64,000 bases of DNA from Callaeas wilsoni. Lineage: Eukaryota > Chordata > Aves > Passeriformes > Callaeidae. The stretch covers positions 54,807 through 118,806 of the forward strand of contig VWPU01017712.1 of the NCBI GenBank assembly GCA_013398955.1, written 5' to 3'. This document shows positions 22,676-33,000 of the stretch, in pieces. The translations under genes and the position numbers were made by a program. The first letter of the stretch is position 1, and every line of letters starts with the position of its first letter. The notes below the pieces were generated by a model, which worked only from the letters and a program-made list of their open reading frames with translations, made no database searches and had not been told where the DNA came from.

Positions 22676-23483
22676 TGTTACGGATTAAGTGTGAGATTTA
22701 GACAAGCTCTGCCTTAGGCTCAGATTTTTGGCAGCAGGTCTGCTTAGGTGACCTGCACCTCAGTCCCTCTGGCTCACAAGTTCTTAAGGAGGGCCAATTA
22801 GGGCTATTATAAAATGTGTTATTTATTGAACAGACATGAGGTAACAGACAAAAGGCCTTGAACAGTTACTACACAGTATAAAACAAGAGAACTACTGGTA
22901 GATTATATAAAACTGTGCACAACATTAAGGTACCTATATTACAGCTAGCGAGTACACAGTATAGAACCGGAGTCAATGGAACTTAGCACTGAACTGCTGA
23001 TAGAGTACACAGAGTCCTTCCACTCAGCCCTCGAGAGAGTAACCACAGAATTGGTGTCCCAGATTTGGGGAAAAGCCCCACAAATTTCTAGGGAATGTGC
23101 AGAAGACTTTTGCTTTGTGAAACTTTGGTGTAGCTTCTATAGTTTGTAAAGTGGAGTGTCTGTCAGTCAGAAATTCCAGCTTATCTTTCCACAGTCTTGA
23201 TTCCACAGCAAGATGTTTATTGTCAGCTAGTGGTGTCACTTCCTTGGTGCCTGAATAACCATGAGACAGGCGGTCTTTAGTGAGTTATGCCACCAAATTG
23301 CAAGCTTATGTGAAGGGCGAGAAGCCTTGCACCAGCTAACAACAACGTGTAAGTTCCTGTGGTGGGGGACGTCCTGCTACACCGCGGGTGCTGCGCAAGA
23401 AGTGGGAGAGGAGCGGCCACCTCCCACCTCCGACGTCTCCCTCCGGCTTTTGTGTGTATCTGAAACACCAGCTGGTGCCAACA
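22676..23483 (-). mobile_element. LTR-like element (probable endogenous retroviral LTR)
   Basis: Read on the minus strand, an 808-bp block starts TGTTGGCACC and ends CCGTAACA, giving TGTT..AACA inverted termini. Inside are a TATA-like TATATAA (22909-22903) and, 76 bp further, AATAAA (22827-22822), then about 146 bp of U5-like sequence. This order is that of a retroviral LTR. No matching target-site duplication flanks it (ctggg left, tttga right), and no primer-binding site or polypurine tract was recognised. It could be a truncated or recombined copy. Confidence 0.55.
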
Positions 23484-23652
23484 TTTGATAAATCATCAGA
23501 AAACTCGTGATACAGTTTCCAGGGAGGGCAGCTTTTCCTCTTTGGATTTCAACAAAGAAATTTACTGGAAAAAATTATTAGTGAGAATAAGAAAGGGAAG
23601 GGGCTGAGATTTTATAGTTCTGTTGGGGTTATGTTATGGTCGGCAGCTCCTC

Positions 23653-23961
23653 ACGAGGGGCAGCAGAGGAGCAGCTCGGATCTCTGCTCCCTGGGACAGG
23701 GACAGGACCAGGGAGCAGCTGGAGCTGGGCCAGGGAGGCTCAGGCTGGAGATCAGGAAAGGTTCTTCCCCCAGAGGGTGCTAGGCACTGTCCAGGCTCCC
23801 GACGGAATTGTCACAGCCCCGATGCTGCCAGAGCTCCAGGAGCGTTTGGACCGCACTGCCAGGGATGCCCAGGGTGGGGTTGTTGGGGAGTCTGGGCAGG
23901 GACAGGGGCTGGACTCGATCCTTGTGGGTTCCTTCCCACTAGGGACACTCTGTGATCCTAT
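23653..23961 (+). mobile_element. CR1 LINE fragment (second subfamily)
   Basis: Shows ggttcttcccccagagggtg, gagctccaggagcgtttgga, ggctggactcgatcc and a ctctgtgatcctattt end. Confidence 0.85.
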
Positions 23962-24006
23962 TTAAACCCTGAATGCAGAAGCTCTGAGTTTTGGGACTGT
24001 GGAATT

Positions 24007-24056
24007 GCTGAATCATTTGGGCTGGAAAAGACCTTTAAGACCATGGAGCCAAGCCA
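24007..24056 (-). mobile_element. CR1 LINE 3' remnant
   Basis: A ~50-bp diverged inverted 3' end, gaatcatttgggctggaaaa followed by gacctttaagaccatggag. Confidence 0.5.
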
Positions 24057-24189
24057 CTTAAGGACCGGCTGTATCGTGACAGCTGGGACCTGTGACGCCA
24101 GTGCTGAGGGGGTGGGAGCAAATAAATTCCTCCTTCAACCCTCACCATCCCAAACGACCTGCATGGAGGACAAGTCCTTTTTTTCTAGG

Positions 24190-24231
24190 TAATCACAGAA
24201 TTAGTTAGGTTGGCAAAGTCCCTTAGCATAC
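24190..24231 (-). mobile_element. CR1 LINE 3' remnant
   Basis: A ~40-bp diverged inverted 3' end, aatcacagaattagttaggt followed by tggcaaagtccctta. Confidence 0.45.
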
Positions 24232-24627
24232 TGAAAACTTTGACACCTCGTTGGGATTCTCCTCCCTCGTCCCACCCTTCAGAGACAGCCACGGAGACCA
24301 GGGACCAAGAGCTGCCCTAAGGCACCTGGGGGAAGCTGAACCTGAGGGTTGAGATGGAAACTATTTAATGACTGTCTCCACCTTTAAAATCTACAGATTT
24401 TACTCTTTGAATTACATTGGTGCATCCCCCATCCTCTGGCAGAGGACACGTCCCTCCTTCCTCCTCCCAAATTCAGTACCTGCCAGGAGCCCATTGATAC
24501 CCAGCACCACCACAGCACAAACTTACCCTCACCCCAGCCAGGAGCCTTCAAAACCACCCTGAATCATTTTTTTCTCCCTATTTTAAGAAAATACATAAGA
24601 GGAAAATTTTAACCAGATCATCTACTT

Positions 24628-24666
24628 TTTATTTCAGAGGAAAGATTTGCATTATTTACTTTTATT
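24628..24666 (-). terminator. Poly(A) signals, distal ATRN candidates (two AATAAA)
   Basis: Minus-strand AATAAA occurs at 24661-24666 and at 24628-24633 in very AT-rich DNA, about 5.3 kb after the ATRN stop. CR1-containing DNA starts again shortly beyond. Confidence 0.45.
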
Positions 24667-25476
24667 TATATACATGTACTTCACATTTGTATTTAAAATG
24701 CACAGACCTCCCAAGAATTTTATCGTTCCGGCTTTAAATTAGCTGTTATTTTACAATACAAAAAATTATACCAAAAAACTGCAATCCTAAATGTGTGTAT
24801 GTATAACACCCACAACCCCAGCAATGAAATAGTTTACAATACTTGCTCCTATTTACATATGAATGCAATAAATGCTAAATTATACATATTAACAAACTAA
24901 GCTCAAGTCTGAACACAGATAAGAATCATAAATAATTACAGAACAAAGAGGAAAAAAAATCCAGAATACAATTAATTCAAGGATCTTAGTTTAGAGAACA
25001 TTTATTGTGCACGAATTTCAGAGTAATATAAAACTCCTTTTTTTTTTTTTAATGGACTGACATATGATACACTCCACGACAATTGTTATTTTTTTCCTTC
25101 TTTCTACTGGTAAGGTTTGTGGAATCAATACTAAATGGAGAGGAAATGTCTAAAGAATTATAGTACCTGGAAGACGCACACAAATAGTCTGTGTGTAGTG
25201 TCAGAAAAAAGAAACAGACTGAACGAAACCTGCCCTGATGCAGAAAAAACCAGCATATACACACATTGTAGTAGTCCTGGCATGGAAACTCAGCTTGTTT
25301 CAGCAGCTACCAACAGAAAAAGCAGGAATTTAACTAAAATTGGAAAGAACACATCCAAAAATGAGCAGCACACCCCAAGTCATCCCTTCCCTTCCTGCCA
25401 CAGCCCCAATACTCGGCGAGGACCTTCCCACTAAACCCACCCATCTCCCTCTCCCAGCTGCTCCTGCAGCTCAGCC

Positions 25477-25688
25477 GGAGAGGCTCGGCCAAGTCAACCC
25501 CTTCCCTCCGCTTCCCTGGGCTATTCCCAGACGAAGATAAACCGGGAGAGGCTCGGCCAAGTCAACCCCTTCCCTCCGCTTCCCTGGGCTACTCCCAGAT
25601 GAAGATAAACCGGGAGAGGCTCGGCCACGTCAACCCCTTCCCTCCGCTTCCCTGGGCTATTCCCAGACGAAGATAAACCGGGAGGGGC
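25477..25688. repeat. 68-bp tandem repeat, three full units
   Basis: Units start at 25477, 25545 and 25613 with ggagaggctcggcca, and a partial fourth starts at 25681. The second unit differs at two positions and the third at one, so the array is young. It lies in the putative distal ATRN 3' UTR. Confidence 0.97.
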
Positions 25689-26209
25689 AGAACAGCCGCC
25701 GCTTACTGGGGGTGGACCGAGGAGGTCGAAGTTGCTCTGGGCATGCAGAATCTGCCCGTTGCTTTCTCGCAATGCAGCAAATCTCTGTTCGCAGTGAAAG
25801 GGGGTTTAGGGTTCCGAGATGCAGCTGATGCCTGTCCCTAACTCAGGGTCTCATGGAAAAGGAAAAGCAGCTGGGAACACCTGGAGCAGCTCTGCGGCAC
25901 TGGAATTCCAGCAGGTTAGGAAAAGGCCTGAAGTTTGATGTCAGCCTCAAACCCTCCTTTCAGCTCATTTAGGGCCAAGCAAGCTGAGCTGCCATTGACA
26001 GCCATCCCACGAACCCAGTGCCTGTGGATCTTGGTACGGTTTCCTGCAGGAAATGGTGGTTCTGAGCAAGCTTTAGAACACCAACTACCCCGACGGAGCG
26101 TGGATCTGCCACGGAGGCTGCCACGTCGACGGTACCACACCTTCGAATTTTGGGACATTATACGCCATGGCTTGATCCTAATCATAGGCATTACCCCATC
26201 ATAAATAGC

Positions 26210-26215
26210 TTTATT
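26210..26215 (-). terminator. Poly(A) signal AATAAA, proximal ATRN candidate
   Basis: Minus-strand AATAAA in the context accaaaAATAAAgctattt, about 3.7 kb after the ATRN stop. Confidence 0.4.
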
Positions 26216-29200
26216 TTGGTAATTTCAATACAATGCATTTTAAGCCCAGGGAGAGTGATAATAACAACTGAAAAGCTGTGTCTCGTAAATCTTCTTGTAT
26301 CCAAAATACTGAGCCAGAGCGTGGCAAGGTCATGCTACAATAGCCCAGAGAAAATTCTGGGCTAAAAACCATTGAAAATGGTGAATTTTTTTAAAAAAGT
26401 ATGTTATTTGGTGAGCCACTGGCAACATTGTTTTCTACAATAAAAGGGTCCCAATAGTTCTGAAATTTTATTATTAATTTTTTTAAAGGCTCCTCTCAAA
26501 GAATAAAAATGTTCTGAGGGTTGAGACATAGAATGCTGAATTTCAGCCAGTTATAAACACCTGAAAATAGTGATTTTGAATGGAAACACTGCCACAATTT
26601 TAGTAACACAGGCCTTAAACTACTGATTTAATCCTCCACGTAGTGATCACTTTAAGGACATTTATTACTTGTCTCCAAGTGTTGCTTTTCCCCCTTTCAA
26701 ATGGAAAAGCCATTATTTTACTTGGTTTCTACATTTAAGTGAAATGCATTTGAACACACAAAAGTCAAGTTATGCCTCCCTGCTTTGCAAGATATCACAA
26801 TATAATCTGGTGTTTAAAGCTCTGCAAAGTTATCTAATACTGATCAGATGAAGGAGTTATTAAGACAAAACTCATACATCATTTAAAATGCATCAAAAAT
26901 ACATTCATTTTTTTTCCTGGTTTATATACACTTTAAATCTCTCCATGTTCTGCACATTACGGTAGAGTTTATGTACAAGTGCAAAATCTGTGTGTCATTT
27001 GTCATTTATTTACAGATTCTCCCACGAAATAAGGTTGTTCTTTCTCCCCCACCTCACCTCCAAATGAAATAAACCCCAAAATCTTTCACTTCTGACACTG
27101 GCCTGGTGATAAACCATCAGCAATTATTCTTTCCCCAATCCTTTCCTACTTTTTTCCCTGTTTACCTCTAAGCTGGGATGAAACTGCAGCAGAGCTATGT
27201 ATGAGAGTTCTCTTCTCCCTCATCAGGATGGAGATCAGATGCAGGGCAGAGCTGCATCCTAAAGGAGCCAGTTTGTTTTATTTATATAAGTAACTCTTGT
27301 CCCTCTATTTACATTTTTCAGTTCTCATAAACCTTGACTTTGATCATTTTTGCTCATTTTTCCAATATCTAACACCTCATTTTGGCCACACTCCTGGGCA
27401 CACTGTAGGCTTTGCAGACCAGACAGCCCAGCTCTCCCGGAGTGAGAAAACATCCCAAAGTCTGTATTTATGTCTTTTTATTAATGTAAAAATCTATCAC
27501 CCCTCCATGCCTACAGTTCTGAAAGCTGGTGCTGATCAGGAAAACCCAACAGCTTTAAGCACCTGCTCAAGTGCTGTCCTGAAGAGGGAAACTCAAGCAC
27601 AGGGGCCTTCACCCCTTGGGCTGGCAGTTCTCCTCCCAAAAACAGCTGCAGAAGCAAGAAGCAATCTGCAAACATGAGGATGTGCATCATGGCTGAAAAC
27701 ACGTACTAACAGGGGAGGGATTTTAGTCCAGTCTTATTTCTCCAGTTCAGATTAACCTTACCACTGAGCAAGTTAGAAAATATTATCAGGAGATGAATCT
27801 ATCTGAGGTAATCCGTGCATCAGGTAAAACTTAAATTGCCTAAACCTCTTCATTCTAAGACAAAGCTCAACCCTTCTCTCATAATTCCTTCTTCCCAGAG
27901 AGCATTTAAACTTCTAGTTTAGAAGCAAATGCATTTTTATATTTATATAATGCATTCTTTCCTAATATTTTTCTGCAGTCCCAGTATTTTTTTGCAGTCC
28001 CATTGCACTTGTTAAATGACACATTAAATCAGAATTATCATCGACCACAGTCCTTAAACCATCAGGCTGCTCCCATCACCACTGTCTGGACACACACAGC
28101 AATTCACCTCTTTATTGTGACGCTGCCATGCTCCAAAGAGCTTCTTCAAAATACATGGTTAGAAAAAACACCCTATAAATGAGTGGCTGATACGTGACTG
28201 ATCACCAGAACGCGCACGAAAAAGATGCAGTTATTTGGGTTTCAGTTTGGAGAGGTGCTACCTGGCCAGATCCGAGAGCACTTCCCTTCCACGTGTTACT
28301 TCTCCATTTCATAAATATCAGATGTCCTCAACAGAACCCACCAACTCAGGGACCTGGATGAAGCCACAATTCCTGTGATGAAGCCATAATTACAGACCTC
28401 GTCTGGCATCTTCACTAGCATCCTCCTACCAGCTCCAGCACCACAACCTCGTGTGGCCCCGGCCCTGCACCACATTCCCAGCTCCAGGGAGACAGTGGGC
28501 ACCACCACACACAGATGGGTGGGTTAAGTCCAGCCTTGAGCCTCAAAACACAATCCCACCTTGTCAGAGTAGTTCAGATGGTTTGATGCACCCCCCAAAT
28601 GCCAAACCTTCTCTTTGACATTTGCAAGTCTCGTCCTTTCACCAACCAGCCACTTCTTCAGCATCTAACAGAGCTCAAGCCCGACAGGAAGTACCAGGAT
28701 CTGATCATGGAGACCTCAAACCTGTGGCAAAACAAAGCTGCTCTGCTTGATTTTTATTTAAAGTTCTTTTTTTACTTCATCCTCAAGTGATCTGGCACCT
28801 GGAGTGTTGCTTTTTACACCTTGTAAGAAGATGGAGCAAATCATAACCACTGAGGAGCAATGCCTCCCAGCTCAGCTCTCATCCAGAAGGACGGCGGGAG
28901 GGAATGGGGAGGAAAGAGGCCAAAATCAGAAATATGTGATGTATCTGACCTGGAGCACACACTGCTTCCATGAAAATGCTGGTGAAACCAGGAGTTTTCT
29001 TATGAGATACTGAAACTCTACATGCCTTCCAGATATTTCCATCTGGGTGAGTACGTGGTTGGTCAGGAAAATGCAGTTTTCCTCTAACTGCATTGGACAG
29101 AGGACACAGAGTGCCTTGGGTGACTCTAGATGTAAGAATACATACCTTTAAAAGGAATTTAACTATGGTAAAAAGCAGTGTGTGTAGCAGTCTCCTCGCT

Positions 29201-29921
29201 CCCTAGATCTGTTCAAGTCTAGGCACTTGTGTGTGGTGTACTCCAAGCAGGTTAAGACTATGTAAACACTGAGTCTTTCCAAAGCAACATCCAACTTTCC
29301 AGTTATTTCACGTGGTCTGAGCAACATCAACCTTTAAACCATCGCAGCTTTTGCATTCCTGGACCGTGATGACTACAAAAAGGCTGTGCCTGGAAGAGAG
29401 TTCCACTGAAATAATGAGGGAACAATTAAATATTAAATGAAAACAAAGGATGAAGATGCTTTGAAGAGTAATAGTAGTGTTTATGTGTTGAAAGCTGACA
29501 CCTGTAAACACTGGATCTTTTTCTTTTTGTACAGTTTGATAAATACATGAACTACAAAGCACTTTCCATGTAGAAACCTGAGTGTCATTCATATTGGACT
29601 ACTGTTGTATTTACACTGACCAGGAATGGCGGCATCGGACCTTACCACACCTGCAGTAAAATTATTTTGCTTTAAACTTGAAGAAAACAAAGGAGCAATC
29701 TGAAGCCATGTGTCAGTAAAACTTAAGTGGAGCAGTTGTCAAATAAAGCCAACTAGCACGTAGATGGGAGAAAAAAAATTGGGTTCAAGGAAGCTGTGGT
29801 TTTTTCCGGGTGCTTCTAGTCTCTTGGGACACAACTTGGAAATCTTTCTCCTCCTCCTCCTCTCCTTGGTATTACTTTTCCATTTTGTTTAAAACCCTAG
29901 ACAGTTTCTGATGTCCATGCA

Positions 29922-30046
29922 TCAAATACAGGTTCCTGGCTGTGCAGGGGGCTGCTGCTTCCGATTTCGTATCGCGCCCGATTTCTCTTTGTAGGCAATT
30001 GGCATCTGTTGTGAAATGTCCACCAGTGCACTGGCCACCGCGAGAC
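29922..30046 (-). CDS. ATRN: ATRN terminal coding exon
   Basis: The coding part is two bases of the split Gly, 40 codons and TGA (29922-29924). The acceptor is gttgccccag. It encodes [19 protein letters not shown] and then [21 protein letters not shown]. The C-terminal PAQPGTCI is the attractin C-terminus as I know it. Confidence 0.95.
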
Positions 30047-33000
30047 CTGGGGCAACACAGCACAGAGTCAGGGAAAGAAACAGCCACAGCAACAAATCCT
30101 TCACAAACCCCTGAGAGAATCCCTCCAGGCCACAACATGTGTAGAATTTTTCTAATAAACTACAGGAGTGTTTTGGCTTAGGAATTAAATTCCAGCCAAT
30201 ATTCTGAAAGGAGCTGAAATACTGCATGTTTAATTAAAAGCAACAGCAGGAGGAAAAGATGCAATAAGGGTGGGTATTACTGGATGTAAAACTCTAAATA
30301 TAGAAGCCTGAACCCTTAATATTGAAGGCGCCTTTTTCTACATCAGCAGATGGACTACAGTAAACCTGAAAGCAAATGTGCACAGAGGTTTCACTGCACT
30401 TCCCATGGATACATCAGCTCTGCAACCTCCTCGTGGCAGATCAGGGAGTCATGGAATGGTTTGGGTTGAAGGGCACCCTAAAGACCATCCAGTTTCACCC
30501 CCTGCCATGGCAAGAACACCTTCCACTAGACCAAGCTGCTCCAAGCCCTGTCCAACCGGGCCTGGAACCCTTCCAGAGATGGGGCAGCTGCAGCTTCTCT
30601 GGGCACCCTGTGCCTCACTCTATTCACAGACAAACCATGGTCTGGGACTTAGCTCAGTCCAGCTCAACACCAAACCATCCAATTCAAACCCTGCTAATGC
30701 TCTTTCCAGAGCCTTTGCTTCACCAAGCTCACTGGGCACTGCGGAACCCCAGTTAAATCCCACACTGCCAGGAGATGATGTCCCAGTGCCCTGACATCAG
30801 GTTTAGGTGTGAAGGGGTGGAGAACAAGGAAACCTTAGGCTGGATGGGGAAAACCTCTTTGTCCAGAGCTCGTAAGAGGAGGGCAGATATGGTCTGAAAA
30901 GACGTGTAGTGACAGGACACGGGGGAATAGCTTCACACTGCCAAAGGCAGGATTAGATGGGATATTCTTCCCTGTGAGGGTGGGGAGGCCCTGGCATAAG
31001 TTGCCCTATGGCTGCCCCATCACTGGAAGGGTACAAGGCCAGGTTGGACAGGGCTTGGAGCAACCTGGGATAGTGGAAGGTGTCCCTGTCCATGGCAAGG
31101 GGTGAAACTGGATGGTCTTTAAGGTCCCTTCAAAGTCAAATCTTTCCATGATTCTGTGACTTGATGTCCCCCTGCAAATGGAGCTGGGAATGAAGTCAGA
31201 TAGGCCAAGTGACAAGTTACTTTCACAAGTAACTACTGCAAACATGTCTGTAGCAGATCCCTCCTTCCCCCACCCAGCTGTTAATTAAAGCGTAGTCCAA
31301 CATCAAATGTTCATCCATCAACTGACCCGAGTAATTAACTCAAAGCTCATGTTGGAAGCCAGCAGGGCCCAAACCAGGGAGCCTAAAATACCTCGAGCAC
31401 ATCCCAAGCTGAACTGCGGCTACAGCAGTTTCTGTGGGATCAGAAAGGTGAATCTGTAAGGTTGGGAAAGGAGTACGGAGTTAATTCCAAGCCATCAGAG
31501 ACAACAATAATCCTCACCTGACTGTCCTGGTGGTGGAATACCCCCAAGTCCTCGAGGCAACCTCACGAACACCGAGAGAACGGCTGCTTTGTTCCCAAAG
31601 CAGGGCTCCAGCGCGATCGGCTTTGGTACAGTCTGCAGTGGGAGAAAGCAAATGTTAAACAGTGTGTTACACCCTCCCTCTTCCCCCTGCATCGCTTCTT
31701 CAGCTCCTACAAGCTCCAGGGCATGAACCACCATGAACCACGCTGCTGTGCTTGGCCAATTTCCAGCACACAGCCAGCAAAGCTAAAACCACTGTCAGCA
31801 ACAATCAAAACACGAGTCATCACAAGAAAACACATTCACTTAATAAAAATCAGGCTATTAAAAAGTCAAGCACTACACAAGGCTTGTATTTCTCCCTAAA
31901 TTCAATAACAAAGGAGCAGCTTATGTAATCAACAGGATTGAGGGCTTTGTTCCATCGACCCCATCAGCAGCATGTCCCTGACATCAGCACGCCCGACCAC
32001 GATTTGGTACTCCAAATTCTATTTCCAGAATTTAAGTCCATGTACCACCTTAACAGCACTCTATGCATTAACACAGTAAAGAACACTTTCCCAAGAACAA
32101 AAAGAAGTGTTCAAGACCAGGTTGTACAGGGCTTGAAGCAACCTGGTCTAGTGGAAGGTGTCCTTGTCCATGGCAGGGGGTGGAATTAAATGGGCTTTAA
32201 GGGACCTTTCAGTCTGTGATTCTTACATTTAATAGGCAGTCAGCTTTCTCCCACCCTGGAGGAGCAGGGGACTGGATCTCTTGCTGACCCTCAGTGTCTG
32301 TGACCATCTCCCTCCCACTGCACTCTTGTGAAGATTTTACCTGAATGATAAACAGCCAACTTCAGTATGCCATTAGAAAGCCAAAAAGCAACAGCCCAGC
32401 CCAGAAACTAAAGTATGTTCTCACCAGAGCCTGGCCCCAATCCCACTCACAATTACACAGGATCAGCACTGTTGTGGGATACAACAACACTAAGATGAGG
32501 ATGCAAGTGTTCACCGATGAGTACAGGTTCAGGAGAACCTGAACTTTTTCTTTTGTTCCACATCAGCTAAAAAAGCTGAGAAACACTATTTTACCCAATA
32601 CACTCAGTGCTTTCTGTTTTCTTGTTTAGTATGGACAAATTCCTCTCCGGTATTAATGAAATAATTAGTGCCTTTTCCATCAGGCATCAAACTACACCAC
32701 AGTACTCAAATGTTCAACACAAACTCTATGCAATGTAAGCCATGAAAAAGCCCAAATGGGAGTCAAACATGCTGTTAAATTACTGCTGCTCAATAAAAAA
32801 GACAAAAGGAGATGACAGCAAGCAAAATGAAACTTAAAACTTTCCATATCTCACATTTACTGCAATGATTGCAGCAGGATTTGTTGGTCTGTGCAAGGCA
32901 GATAAATACGTGCTGCACGGGCTGATGATGGAAGCTGCTGCCTGCCTGGTTTATGACAGCAGATTTCTTCATCTCCCTGCCCCCAATGAAGGGATCAAAC

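Larger units (their letters stand above)
18073..24627. other. Intergenic region between GFRA4 and ATRN 3' ends
   Basis: This stretch contains CR1 copies (18249-18572, 19985-20112, 21026-21290, 23653-23961, and short ones at 24007 and 24190) and an LTR-like block at 22676-23483. No open frame here has a recognisable domain. Both flanking genes point into it. Confidence 0.7.
24628..29921 (-). other. ATRN: ATRN 3' UTR (candidate extent)
   Basis: This AT-rich stretch follows the ATRN stop and contains no CR1 copy at all, unlike nearly every other part of the window. Minus-strand AATAAA hexamers at 26210-26215, 24661-24666 and 24628-24633 could end transcripts of about 3.7 or 5.3 kb of 3' UTR. 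A 68-bp tandem repeat and a CpG-rich patch lie between the proximal and distal signals. No protein is recognised here. The extent is inference. Confidence 0.55.
30047..31517 (-). other. ATRN last intron
   Basis: This 1.47-kb intron lies between the last two coding exons. It holds CR1 copies in opposite orientation at 30441-30630 (minus) and 30910-31161 (plus). The rest shows nothing recognisable. Confidence 0.8.
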
